A DNA stretch of 64,000 bases from Paenibacillus agricola. GTDB lineage: Bacteria > Bacillota > Bacilli > Paenibacillales > NBRC-103111. The position numbers and the translations under genes were made by a program. The notes beneath the pieces are model-generated. The model saw nothing but the letters and a program-made list of their open reading frames with translations. It ran no database searches and was not told the DNA's origin. The DNA is taken from NCBI RefSeq assembly GCF_011440305.1, contig NZ_JAAOIW010000002.1, positions 1-64,000 on the forward strand. The letters run 5' to 3'. Shown here piece by piece: positions 34,184 through 43,188 of this stretch. The first letter of the stretch is position 1. Every line of letters begins with the position of its first letter.

Positions 34184-34282
34184 TTTGGATAACTATTTCC
34201 TTTTACCGAATAACGGTATAGTTTTCATGGGCTGTTCTCTTGCTCAGCGATTCTACCATTTGAATTAAGGAGTGTGCTATTC

Positions 34283-36256
34283 ATGCGTTTTCGCCAGGTT
34301 CATTTAGACTTTCACACCTCAGAAATGATTCCTCATATCGGCAAGCAGTTTTCCAAGCAGCAATTTCAGGCTATGCTCCAAAAAGGGCATGTGGATTCCA
34401 TAACCATTTTCTCCAAATGCCATCACGGCTGGGCCTACCATCCTACTGTCGAAAATGAAATGCACCCCGGTCTGGATTTCGATTTGCTCGGTGCCATGAT
34501 TGAGGCTGCCCATGAGATTGATGTCAAAACACCTGTTTATTTATCAGCCGGACTCGATGAAAAGCTAGCACGCCGCCATCCCGAATGGCTGATCCGCGAT
34601 ATTAACGACAATACGAACTGGCTGGATGGCTTTATGAAGCCAGGCTACCACCAATTCTGCTTTAACTCGCCTTACCTCGATATTCTGGTGCGACAGGTGG
34701 AAGAGGTGGTCCGCAATTATAATGGGGATGGCATCTTTCTCGATATTGTGGGTGTCCGCAAATGCTACTGCCACAATTGTGTAAGCGCTCTCCGCTCAGA
34801 GGGAAGTGATCCGCGTGATCTCACAGCCGTTATTGCCTTGGGCGAAAAAACATATGCCAACTACACACGGCGCATTCGTGAAGCGATTGATGGCATCCGC
34901 CCAGGCTTACCTGTGTTCCACAATGGAGGCCATATTCGCCGTGGGCGTCGGGATTTATCAACGATGAACTCCCATCTGGAGCTGGAATCGCTGCCTACCG
35001 GCGGCTGGGGCTACGACCACTTCCCGCTCTCGGCGCGTTACGCACAGGGGCTTGGTATGGATTATTTGGGGATGACCGGCAAATTCCATACCACCTGGGG
35101 CGAATTCGGCGGCTATAAGCATCCTAATGCGCTCCGCTATGAAACCGCGCTCAGCATCGCCAATGGCGCCCGCTGCTCGATTGGCGACCAGCTACATCCT
35201 GAAGGCTTGATGGATCCAGCCACCTATGAGTTGATTGGGCTTGCTTATAGTGAAGTCGAGCGTAAGCAAGCATGGTGCACGAATGTTACCAACATAGCTG
35301 ATGTGGCCTTGCTGTCTGTTGAAGCTATCGCTTCCTTAAAGGAAGAGAAGCGGGAGGAACGCGCGGGCTCAAGCGATGCAGGCGCGATACGCATGCTGCT
35401 CGAGGGCAAAATTTTATTTGATGTAGTAGATCTGGAGAGCGATTATACTCCCTATCGTGTATTGATCCTGCCCGATGAAATTTCGGTCGGTGCCACGCTA
35501 CAAGCGAAGCTGGATGCTTATTTGGCCCAAGGCGGCAAGGTGCTGGCTACGGGCCGCTCTGGGTTGAATGAAGCGGGCGATGCTTTTGCCATTGAGCTTG
35601 GCGTAGCTTGGGAGGAGCCGAACCCTTTTAAGCCCGACTATTTCCGCCCCAGCTTCGAGCTTGCCAACCTGCCCAGCGCCTCATTTATTTTCTATGGAGA
35701 TGGACAACGCGTCAGTTTGACAAGCGGAACGGAGCTTGGCAAGCGCGAAAATCCTTATTTTAACCGTGATGTCTTTACATTTTGCTCACACCAGCATACA
35801 CCAAGTGCTGGACAGTATGGCGGGCCCGGTATGGTTCAAAGCGCTAATGGCATCTATTTGGCCTGGAATGTTTTTGCCGATTATGCGACTAAAGGCAGCT
35901 TGGCTTTGAAGGAATGTGTATTGGCTGCCTTAGAGCTTCTGCTGCCCGGCAAAACCCTGCGCACCAATCTTCCTGCCCAAGGCATTGTGACGCTGATGGA
36001 GCAGCCGGGGGAGCAGCGGTATATTAACCATTTGCTATATGCCTCTCCTGTTAAACGGGGCAATGGTGTTGAAGTGATCGAGGATATTTTGCCCATTTAT
36101 GATACCCAAGTAACGCTTGCGCTAGGTAAAACTGTGAAAAACGTTTACTTGGCTCCCCAGATGGAGCCATTACCGTTCGAGATAGGCGAAGCAGGTTCGG
36201 TCAGCTACACCTTGCCTAAGCTTATATGTCATCAAATGGTTGTGCTTGAGGTGTGA
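34283..36256 (+). CDS. Probable GH151-type alpha-L-fucosidase (GHL6 plus beta-galactosidase-trimerization-like domains)
   Basis: The 657-residue cytoplasmic-looking protein starts at ATG 34283 (AAGGAG 10 bases upstream). Its N-terminal TIM-barrel part carries the GHL6-type patterns HGWAYHP near residue 47, YLSAGLDE and GDGIFLDIVG; a Rossmann-like trimerization domain follows (about 370-560, with ILPDEISVGATLQAKLDAYLAQGG), then a beta domain. This architecture matches GH151 alpha-L-fucosidases, a family with characterised members from Paenibacillus thiaminolyticus and Bifidobacterium. The candidate acid/base or nucleophile cannot be fixed by eye. Other GHL6-type hydrolases of unknown substrate are the alternative. 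It is divergent from an AraC regulator. Confidence 0.65.
   Translation: MRFRQVHLDFHTSEMIPHIGKQFSKQQFQAMLQKGHVDSITIFSKCHHGWAYHPTVENEMHPGLDFDLLGAMIEAAHEIDVKTPVYLSAGLDEKLARRHPEWLIRDINDNTNWLDGFMKPGYHQFCFNSPYLDILVRQVEEVVRNYNGDGIFLDIVGVRKCYCHNCVSALRSEGSDPRDLTAVIALGEKTYANYTRRIREAIDGIRPGLPVFHNGGHIRRGRRDLSTMNSHLELESLPTGGWGYDHFPLSARYAQGLGMDYLGMTGKFHTTWGEFGGYKHPNALRYETALSIANGARCSIGDQLHPEGLMDPATYELIGLAYSEVERKQAWCTNVTNIADVALLSVEAIASLKEEKREERAGSSDAGAIRMLLEGKILFDVVDLESDYTPYRVLILPDEISVGATLQAKLDAYLAQGGKVLATGRSGLNEAGDAFAIELGVAWEEPNPFKPDYFRPSFELANLPSASFIFYGDGQRVSLTSGTELGKRENPYFNRDVFTFCSHQHTPSAGQYGGPGMVQSANGIYLAWNVFADYATKGSLALKECVLAALELLLPGKTLRTNLPAQGIVTLMEQPGEQRYINHLLYASPVKRGNGVEVIEDILPIYDTQVTLALGKTVKNVYLAPQMEPLPFEIGEAGSVSYTLPKLICHQMVVLEV
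34780..34793 (+). promoter_or_regulatory. Near-consensus catabolite-responsive element inside the glycosidase gene
   Basis: TGTAAGCGCTCTCC matches 13 of 14 positions of the CcpA site TGWAANCGNTNWCA. It lies about 500 bases into the coding region, where CcpA can act as a roadblock. It may be a chance match. Confidence 0.3.
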
Positions 36257-36284
36257 TGGTTGGATAAGGTGATAAGGTGACGGT

Positions 36285-36313
36285 TTGACTCTCCCCTTTA
36301 GGCTGTGTAGTAT
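36285..36313 (+). promoter_or_regulatory. Promoter of the downstream SDR gene
   Basis: TTGACT at 36285-36290 and TAGTAT at 36308-36313 are spaced by 17 bases, a good sigma-A pattern. It begins 29 bases after the glycosidase stop and lies 57 bases ahead of the SDR start, so that gene has its own promoter. Confidence 0.6.
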
Positions 36314-36369
36314 AGAACTGGAATATAAAGCTAGAATGGATACAACATAGCTATTAAGGAGAGATCAAG

Positions 36370-37089
36370 ATGACCTTGCTTAATCAGACTGCGATCATTA
36401 CGGGTGCGGGAAAAGGAATTGGCAGGGCTACCGCCTTTGCCTTGGCCAAAGAGGGCGTCAATCTCGGATTGCTGGCGCGAAACCATGCCGAGCTTGAAGC
36501 GCTACAACAAGAATTGACAAGCACATATAGCATCAAAGTAAGCATTACTACGGCGGATATTTCGACCAGAGCAGAAGCAGAGCGGGCAGTGGCAACGTTA
36601 ATAGCGGAACTCGGCTCCCTTGATATCCTCATCAATAATGCCGGAACAGCGACGTTTGGCACCCTAATCGATATGGAGCCGGAGCAGTGGGAACAGATTA
36701 TCCAAACCAATCTGATGGGTACGTATTATGTAACTCGTTCCTCCCTGCCAACGATGCTGGCGCAAAAGAGCGGAAGTATCATTAATATCGCTTCTACTGC
36801 AGGTGAACGCGGCTTTGCGACTGGCTCTGCTTATTGCGCTTCGAAATTCGCTGTGCTTGGCATGACCGAAGCGCTTATGCAGGAGGTTCGCAAATCGAAC
36901 ATTCGCGTTACTGCGCTCACACCCTCAACCGTGAATACGCCGTTGGCTGTTAATGCCGGCCTCCCCATCGGTGACGAGGATCGTATGATGCAAGCGGAGG
37001 ATGTAGCCGAGCTCATCCTAGCTGCTCTGAAATTGCCACAGCGTGTTTTCATGAAAACCGCTGGAATTTGGACAACAAACCCGCAATAA
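36370..37089 (+). CDS. SDR-family oxidoreductase (FabG-like)
   Basis: The 239-residue dehydrogenase has TGAGKGIGRA (12-21), NNAGTATFG, a catalytic serine in NIAST and YCASK. It resembles the 3-ketoacyl-ACP reductase-like branch, whose members act on many ketones and sugars, so the substrate is open. AAGGAG supports the ATG. It has its own promoter and terminator. Its place between a fucosidase gene and a sugar importer hints at sugar or sugar-alcohol oxidation, but this is only context. Confidence 0.85.
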   Translation: MTLLNQTAIITGAGKGIGRATAFALAKEGVNLGLLARNHAELEALQQELTSTYSIKVSITTADISTRAEAERAVATLIAELGSLDILINNAGTATFGTLIDMEPEQWEQIIQTNLMGTYYVTRSSLPTMLAQKSGSIINIASTAGERGFATGSAYCASKFAVLGMTEALMQEVRKSNIRVTALTPSTVNTPLAVNAGLPIGDEDRMMQAEDVAELILAALKLPQRVFMKTAGIWTTNPQ

Positions 37090-37188
37090 ACGCAATTACA
37101 ATGAAATTGTAGAAAGGTATGCACATACCTTTGCTCATGCATATGTCTAGGCACATTATCATGATTGTAAGCTTTCTTTCACGCCAAC

Positions 37189-37227
37189 ATCCCCTCCAAG
37201 GACTTACACCAGGAGGGGATTTTTATT
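37189..37227 (+). terminator. Terminator of the SDR gene
   Basis: ATCCCCTCC and GGAGGGGAT form a 9-base stem with a 14-base loop followed by TTTTATT. Confidence 0.85.
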
Positions 37228-37289
37228 GGTTTCATTATTGATCCACATTTGATCCTGTGATTCATTCTTACATAGGTTAAAAGAGCCTT

Positions 37290-38870
37290 TCAGCTTTTCA
37301 CCTGCTTAAATTCTGAAGGCGAGATACCAGTGAATTTTTTGAAACAAACACTAAAATATTGCGGATTGCGATAGCCAACCTTTTCAGCTACCTCATACGA
37401 CTTTAGATCGGACATCCGCAGTAGCTCCATTGCTTTGTTCATGCGAAGCTGGTAGAGAAAATCGCTGAAATTAATATTTTTTTCTTTTTTGAAAATAATG
37501 CTTAAATACGTAGGGCTGATATGCACGATGTTCGAAACATCTTGTAAGGAAAGCCCCTCTTGATCGTAGTGAAGCTCCATATAGGCAACAGCCCGATGGA
37601 TAAACCTTTTCACTTGATGGTCACGTTGATCGTTAACAATCGCAATAAGCTGAATGACAAGCTGGCGAATGGATGCGAAAATTTCATAGACCGTTTGCAT
37701 CTGCTGTTGCTTCGTATAGACGGCATAGAAATCATCCAATTGCTTCGCCTGCCCCTCCAATTCCTTATACAACCAGACGGTAACCTCCACACCAATCAAT
37801 CGCATGCGGGACAAGGAAACGGATTGGCTCTCTATAATGGACTGCTCCATGCTGCTCAAAATCACAAGCGCTTCTCGCTCCAAGCCAAGCTTAACCTTGA
37901 GTGCCAATTCTTTTTCCAGATCGTTCAATTCAACTGCTTCCTTGTGAGGAGCATCGCCGGTATCAGCCACGGTCAGGACACGATTCGTTCCCAAAATATG
38001 CCTAAATTCCAATGCAGAGCGTGCACCTTGATAAGAAAACGCGATTTCCGAAGCCGGCCCATACGCAAATCCGATGCCTGCGGTCACTGTGGTTTTCAAA
38101 TATTTCTCTACATTGCCCCGAATCTTCTCGGCAATCTCGTAAGCCTGCTGCTCAGCCTCCATCTGCCCGCTTTCCGCACATAGGATAAGTACAACCTCAT
38201 CCTCAAAGGAATTAAACACAAGCCCATTGCCCAGGCTGGCAAGCGTTTCTTCTGCTACGTTCAGCACACAGTATTTGAGCACCTCTTTGCCGAAACGATT
38301 CTGGTATTCGGGGTAGCTGTAATCATCGGCCTTCAATAGAATAACCGCATAGTGTGAAGCGGCAAGATTGATGCCTAGGAAGTCACTGCCCGAGCTGATT
38401 TCAAGAAGAGAAAGCTTACCGTCAACCAGCTTCTCAAGAAATCGTTGCTTAAGAAGCGGCATACCCTCGACGACCTTTTGCCTCATGACAGACTCATATT
38501 CAAGCTCCTTCATCGCCCGCTTGGCAGTCTCGAGCAATTTATCACTGTCCACAGGCTTCAATAAATAATCGAATACCTTGAGCTGCAATGCCCGCTTGGC
38601 AAATTCAAAATCATCATAGCTCGTCAGCATAACAATCTTCGTCTCCGGGTACGCCTTAACGACCTGCTCTGTCAACTCGAAGCCATCGACAAAGGGCATG
38701 CGGATATCTGTAATAATGAGCTGGGGGCGCTGCTCAGCTATTAGCTTCAAGCCTTCCTCCCCATCGGATGCGGAGCCAACAAGCTCGAAACCGTTTCCAT
38801 GCCAATCGATGTTTTTGCTTAACCCGCGAATAATAATGACTTCGTCATCGATGATGGCTACTTTATACAT
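37290..38870 (-). CDS. YesN-type response regulator with AraC output
   Basis: The 526-residue regulator starts at ATG 38870 (AGGAGGAG 9 bases upstream). The receiver has IIDDE and Asp55 in ITDIRMPF. A long middle region of about 270 residues follows and the C-terminal AraC helix-turn-helix ends in NPQYFSVCFKKFTGISPSEF. The cognate kinase gene ends 76 bases upstream, and the pair is last in an operon with a sugar ABC importer. It most likely activates the importer in response to an external sugar. It belongs to the common Paenibacillus YesM/YesN class. Confidence 0.92.
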   Translation of the reverse strand: MYKVAIIDDEVIIIRGLSKNIDWHGNGFELVGSASDGEEGLKLIAEQRPQLIITDIRMPFVDGFELTEQVVKAYPETKIVMLTSYDDFEFAKRALQLKVFDYLLKPVDSDKLLETAKRAMKELEYESVMRQKVVEGMPLLKQRFLEKLVDGKLSLLEISSGSDFLGINLAASHYAVILLKADDYSYPEYQNRFGKEVLKYCVLNVAEETLASLGNGLVFNSFEDEVVLILCAESGQMEAEQQAYEIAEKIRGNVEKYLKTTVTAGIGFAYGPASEIAFSYQGARSALEFRHILGTNRVLTVADTGDAPHKEAVELNDLEKELALKVKLGLEREALVILSSMEQSIIESQSVSLSRMRLIGVEVTVWLYKELEGQAKQLDDFYAVYTKQQQMQTVYEIFASIRQLVIQLIAIVNDQRDHQVKRFIHRAVAYMELHYDQEGLSLQDVSNIVHISPTYLSIIFKKEKNINFSDFLYQLRMNKAMELLRMSDLKSYEVAEKVGYRNPQYFSVCFKKFTGISPSEFKQVKS

Positions 38871-38946
38871 GACAGGGATCTCCTCCTGAGCGTCTTTTGT
38901 AGGAAAACTTAATTCGTAAGCATCATCTGAGCTTTCCAACGGAAAA

Positions 38947-40728
38947 CTACTGTTTTCTAAAGGTTACAATAGCTACAGTCCCTGTTCCGAGACCACTTTC
39001 ATAGCTGAGGCCATACGACATGCCGTAATTCAGCTGCAGCCGCTTGTGTACATTGCACACACCAAAGCCAACTGCTTCTTCACCCATCGTGACCTCCAGC
39101 AGGGCACGGTTAATGTGTGCTAGCTGCTCAGCCGACATTCCAGCTCCATTATCCTCCACACGGATCACACCATCCTCACCGCGGATCGTTCCGATAATGT
39201 GGATATGCCCTTTCGTACGGATTTGCTTCATACCATGATAGATCGCATTCTCGACTAGCGGCTGCAGGGTCAGTTTGACCATTTTGAAGTCCAATAGCTC
39301 CGGATCAATGTCAATGCTATAAGTAAAGCTGTCGCCATAGCGCATTTGCTGAATCGTAAAATAATGGTTGATATGCTCAATCTCCTGGGATACAGGAATA
39401 ATTTCACTGCCTTTACTGATCGAAATGCGGAAGAAATCGGCGAGTGCGGATACCATTTGGCTGGCTTCCTTCTTCTCGTTCATTTCTACAAGATGCTTAA
39501 TGGAATACAGGGTGTTGTACAGAAAATGCGGCCTGATCTGAAATTGCAGCGCCGCGAGCTCCGCCGACCGCTTCTTTTCTTGTTCTTCCTCAACCTGTAC
39601 AAGCAAATGTTGAATGCGTTGGATCATATCGCGCATCCCCCGGTTCAATACTCCAATTTCATTGTTCGGGTATTCCTTGAATTCAATATCGAGATTGCCC
39701 TCTTCAATGGTATTGATTTTGCGGGTTAGCTGGATGATCGGCTTCGTAATAAAATTGGCCAGAACGTTAGATAGCAGGATCACGACCACGAATAAAACGG
39801 ACATAACCGCCATGCTCACGTACTTGATGTAGCTGACCTTGTTCAGCAGCTCTTCCTTGGGAATGACCGCGGCAATTTTCCATTTGTTGATTCTAAGGGT
39901 ATCGTAGACGACCAGCATTTCTTTGCCATATTCATTTTTGATCGTCATTTGCCCGGACGCTTGCTTCGTTTGCAGGATTCGGAGCTGTAGCTCAGCATCC
40001 TTAATATCATACTTCTCGGCAATTTTCTTATAGGTGATTAAGCCGTCCTCGCTCACAAGACAGAGATAGCCATTTGTACTGATGGTTGGTGTGGTTAAAA
40101 TCGTTTGGAAAAACGAGTCTTTAATATTAAACAAAATAATCCCTTTACTGTGGTCTACGTCCTTGCCTAGCAGCTTATATAAACTAACGACCTTTCCGTT
40201 GTAGTTTTTATTTAGCGACAGCGCGATGGGGTCGGTATGCAGGGTAAGCCAATGGATCACGGAGGTTGGGTCAGTTGCCTGTCTAAGCTTGTAAGGCTCA
40301 AGTGAAATGTTGACTTGCGCGGTCAGGTCATTTTTTCTATAAAAAGCAGGGCGATTATAGTTGTAATAGAGCAGCGTCGAATCAATTAACGCCCTATCGG
40401 GGAATGCGCGGTTCAGTGCTTTATTCAATAATAAATAATCGTCCGATTGTAATTGGTACTCAGAGCTTTCCGTGCGGGCCGTAATGTCGGACAAATCGGA
40501 ATCACTGTCAAGAATAGTCAGGCTGGTTACTACATCGGTTAATTTATCATTCAAAAAACTCTGGGTTTGCGACACCGTATCGGAAATGCTTGTAAACGCA
40601 TTTTGTTGTAATTGATCGGTTGCGAGCAAATAGGAGAATAAACCAGTAATAAAAACCAATAGCATCATAATCGGAATAAATAATAGCAAGATCGATGATT
40701 TCAGTGAACGGTTGCGAATGAACGACAA
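38947..40728 (-). CDS. YesM-type sensor histidine kinase
   Basis: The kinase has two helices (about 10-32 and 290-312) that flank an extracytoplasmic Cache-type sensor, then HAMP, the His_kinase domain with IRPHFLYNTLYSIK and an ATPase with VENAIYHGMK. The start is uncertain: TTG 40728 has GGGGGG about 8 bases upstream, while ATG 40743 has no clear ribosome site; I chose the TTG, giving 593 residues. It pairs with the YesN-type gene downstream. The binding-protein gene lies upstream on the same strand, separated by a nested stem-loop. Confidence 0.9.
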   Translation of the reverse strand: MSFIRNRSLKSSILLLFIPIMMLLVFITGLFSYLLATDQLQQNAFTSISDTVSQTQSFLNDKLTDVVTSLTILDSDSDLSDITARTESSEYQLQSDDYLLLNKALNRAFPDRALIDSTLLYYNYNRPAFYRKNDLTAQVNISLEPYKLRQATDPTSVIHWLTLHTDPIALSLNKNYNGKVVSLYKLLGKDVDHSKGIILFNIKDSFFQTILTTPTISTNGYLCLVSEDGLITYKKIAEKYDIKDAELQLRILQTKQASGQMTIKNEYGKEMLVVYDTLRINKWKIAAVIPKEELLNKVSYIKYVSMAVMSVLFVVVILLSNVLANFITKPIIQLTRKINTIEEGNLDIEFKEYPNNEIGVLNRGMRDMIQRIQHLLVQVEEEQEKKRSAELAALQFQIRPHFLYNTLYSIKHLVEMNEKKEASQMVSALADFFRISISKGSEIIPVSQEIEHINHYFTIQQMRYGDSFTYSIDIDPELLDFKMVKLTLQPLVENAIYHGMKQIRTKGHIHIIGTIRGEDGVIRVEDNGAGMSAEQLAHINRALLEVTMGEEAVGFGVCNVHKRLQLNYGMSYGLSYESGLGTGTVAIVTFRKQ

Positions 40729-40812
40729 GTCTAATCCCCCCATGGTTTTATGATAGCACAAGGCGAAGGCGAACAGAGGTTTTTATGGAAATAACAACCA
40801 AATCCCCCTATA

Positions 40813-40854
40813 CAGCGCTGATACCTGCCCGAATAAACGGGAGTTACAGCGCTG
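40813..40854 (-). other. Nested stem-loop between the binding-protein gene and the kinase gene
   Basis: Two CAGCGCTG octamers (40813 and 40847) pair around an inner CCCG/CGGG hairpin. No long T run follows, so it is more likely an RNA-stabilising or attenuating element that lets the abundant binding protein be made in excess over the kinase. Confidence 0.5.
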
Positions 40855-40912
40855 ACTAGAAGGACAGTTTGCCACTATTCCATGAAGGGATACATTAAAT
40901 CAGTATTTCATG

Positions 40913-42292
40913 TTATTTCTTGATACTCTTATCGTACTCAGCCTTAGCCTTCTCCATCGCGCTGGCCCAGCCATCAAGGAAAGCTTCGGATGTCATCGAT
41001 CCGGACATAACCTTCTGGAAATTAGGCTCCAAGGTTTGCGCCAATATGCTGCTGTAATCCGGCAAGTAAATCGGAACATCAAGCACGACAGTATCTTTGT
41101 CTGCCATTACTTTGGCTCCGTCTTGGATGTGCTGTGATTTCTTTACATAATCGCTTTGCAGCGCGTCGGCGTTAATTGGCATCTGCCCGATTTTTTCATT
41201 CCAGTACGCCTGCGATTCGCTAGAGAGAATGAATTTGAAAAATTCCCACGTTTCCTGTGGATGCTTGCTGTTTTTGAAGATACCGTAGCCATTGGCACTT
41301 GGGGCTACGATTGTTTTACCAGTACTCGATTTGGGCAGGATCGTTGCTGCGAATTTCCCTTCGCCAATCGATTGCACATGGTTGTTGTAGGAACCAAAAT
41401 TATGCTGGACGATAGCGGCTGTTCCAGTATCGAAGGTGGCGACCATTTCCTTATAAGCATTGGTGATGTCGCTGGTCGGTGTGTATTTCTTGTACATGGC
41501 TACATATTTTTTCAAAAATTCGAGATTTTTTGGATCATTGACGGTCGCTTTGCCTTTGGCATCAAAGTAGCGCTCAACACCCGAATAAGCATACATCACG
41601 GTTGTAAGTTGATTAATACTGCCCCCACCGCCGCGCATTGTGTAACCAAAACGGTTCTTGCTGGCATCTGTCAGTTTCTCAACATCCTTGAAATAATCAT
41701 CCCACGTTGTCGGCGGATTCAGGCCCGCCTCTTTGATCCAATCTGACCGGTACCAGAATACGTCCATATACATGGTGCCCGGAATTTGGTAGAGCTTCTT
41801 GTCCGGCACCAAGGTGCGGTTGTATTCAATTAGGCTTTTGGTGATTTTATCCTTGTCGCTCCATTTATCGAAGTAAGGATCAAGCGCCAGCAGCACGCCC
41901 TTGGCGGCAAAATCAGAGATCCAGATCGCATTGATCCCCGCAATATCCGGCGTGTCGTTAGAAGCGATAGCAACGTCGTACTTTTGCTTGGCTGAGGTGC
42001 TGGGAATCCCGACGTATTCGACGGTGATGTTCGGATTTTTAGTTTGGAAGCGCTTAATAATTTCTTGTAAATACGGAGTACGGTCGGGTCCAGCATTCTC
42101 ATCCCAGAAAGTGATCTTCACGTTCTCTGCGGGTTTGGCTGGATCCGCAGGTTTGGTTGTATCTGCAGGTTTGCTGCTGGCTGGACTGGGAGTTGCTGCA
42201 CCGCCTGCGCTGTCACCACTCCCGCAGCCTGCCATCAAAACAGAGAAACCGAGCGCTCCCATCGTAAGCATCGAAACCATTTTTTTTACCAT
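40913..42292 (-). CDS. Sugar ABC transporter substrate-binding lipoprotein
   Basis: The 459-residue family 1 extracellular binding protein has a lipoprotein signal with lipobox LMAGC (Cys23), a Pro/Ala/Lys-rich spacer and the mature start VKITFWDENAG. Patterns PDIAGINAIWISDFAAKG and LYQIPGTMYMDVFWYRSDW are typical of oligosaccharide binders. It is attached to the outer membrane face by lipid. The two permeases lie upstream in the same operon. No ATPase gene is present; such importers commonly share an MsmX-type ATPase. The sugar is not known. Confidence 0.93.
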   Translation of the reverse strand: MVKKMVSMLTMGALGFSVLMAGCGSGDSAGGAATPSPASSKPADTTKPADPAKPAENVKITFWDENAGPDRTPYLQEIIKRFQTKNPNITVEYVGIPSTSAKQKYDVAIASNDTPDIAGINAIWISDFAAKGVLLALDPYFDKWSDKDKITKSLIEYNRTLVPDKKLYQIPGTMYMDVFWYRSDWIKEAGLNPPTTWDDYFKDVEKLTDASKNRFGYTMRGGGGSINQLTTVMYAYSGVERYFDAKGKATVNDPKNLEFLKKYVAMYKKYTPTSDITNAYKEMVATFDTGTAAIVQHNFGSYNNHVQSIGEGKFAATILPKSSTGKTIVAPSANGYGIFKNSKHPQETWEFFKFILSSESQAYWNEKIGQMPINADALQSDYVKKSQHIQDGAKVMADKDTVVLDVPIYLPDYSSILAQTLEPNFQKVMSGSMTSEAFLDGWASAMEKAKAEYDKSIKK

Positions 42293-42353
42293 GTTCCATC
42301 TTCCTTTCCATCTCCTACATATATGCTAATCCCCGAGGGAAATTAGTTCAAGC

Positions 42354-43184
42354 TTAACCTTTGACCGCACCAGAGCCCATACCCTGAACCAGATATTTTT
42401 GAACAAAAGCAAACAAAATGACGGCAGGCAACAAAGAAATCAAGCTTCCGGCAGCAAGTGCACCGTAATGGATATCGAATTCTCCCTGCATATAACGCAA
42501 GCCGACAGGCAGCGTGAACAGAGCGGGTTTACTTATGAACATTAGAGCAAATAGAAACTCGTTCCAAGCATTAATAAAGGTGAATACGGTGGTTGCGACG
42601 ATACCAGGCAGCAGAATGGGGAAGATGACGAGAAAAATCGCTTTAAGCCGGCTGCACCCATCGACCATCGCCGCTTCCTCCAGCGCCTCAGGAATATTGC
42701 TGATAAACCCACTCATTAGCAGTGCATTAAAAGGAAGCTGGAACGTGCTGTAGGTGATGATGAGTGCAAACAGATTACTCGTCAGCCCAAGCTGCTTGAA
42801 GATCATAAATAACGGGATGAGCAGCATCGCGCCCGGTACAAATTGTGTACATAACAGCATGATCATAAAGGCACTCTTGCCTTTGAACTTAAATCGGCTA
42901 ATCGCATAGCCAACCAAGACCGAGCAGATCAACACAATGATGACGGTCATCGCTGAGACGAACACGCTATTTTTGAAAAAAACCGAGAAGCCTACATTGT
43001 TCCATGCTACAATATAATTTTCGAAGGTGACAAGCTCCGGCCAATACCTGATTGGCAAGCGGGTAATTTCGCCCTCCGACTTCAGGGAGGTGACGACATT
43101 CCAATACAGGGGGAACAAGGTGAACGCCGTCGCCAGTAGCAGCGGCAGTCTTAATACGAATAATCGATCCAAGCTTCGTAGCAT
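42354..43184 (-). CDS. Sugar ABC transporter permease, MalG-type
   Basis: The 276-residue permease starts at ATG 43184 with AAGGAGG 9 bases upstream; a GTG/TTG further up has no such site. It has six helices and the cytoplasmic EAA loop (EALEEAAMVDGCSRLKAIFLVI, about 183-203) that contacts the ATPase. It lies 4 bases behind the partner permease gene and 61 bases ahead of the binding-protein gene. Confidence 0.93.
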   Translation of the reverse strand: MLRSLDRLFVLRLPLLLATAFTLFPLYWNVVTSLKSEGEITRLPIRYWPELVTFENYIVAWNNVGFSVFFKNSVFVSAMTVIIVLICSVLVGYAISRFKFKGKSAFMIMLLCTQFVPGAMLLIPLFMIFKQLGLTSNLFALIITYSTFQLPFNALLMSGFISNIPEALEEAAMVDGCSRLKAIFLVIFPILLPGIVATTVFTFINAWNEFLFALMFISKPALFTLPVGLRYMQGEFDIHYGALAAGSLISLLPAVILFAFVQKYLVQGMGSGAVKG

Positions 43185-43188
43185 TGGT

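Noticed and set aside
37560-38183. A 207-codon plus-strand open frame
   Set aside because: It lies wholly within the YesN-type gene on the other strand and has no recognisable domain.
41156-41746. A 196-codon plus-strand open frame
   Set aside because: It is the antisense of the sugar-binding lipoprotein gene, which has a lipobox and a clear family pattern.
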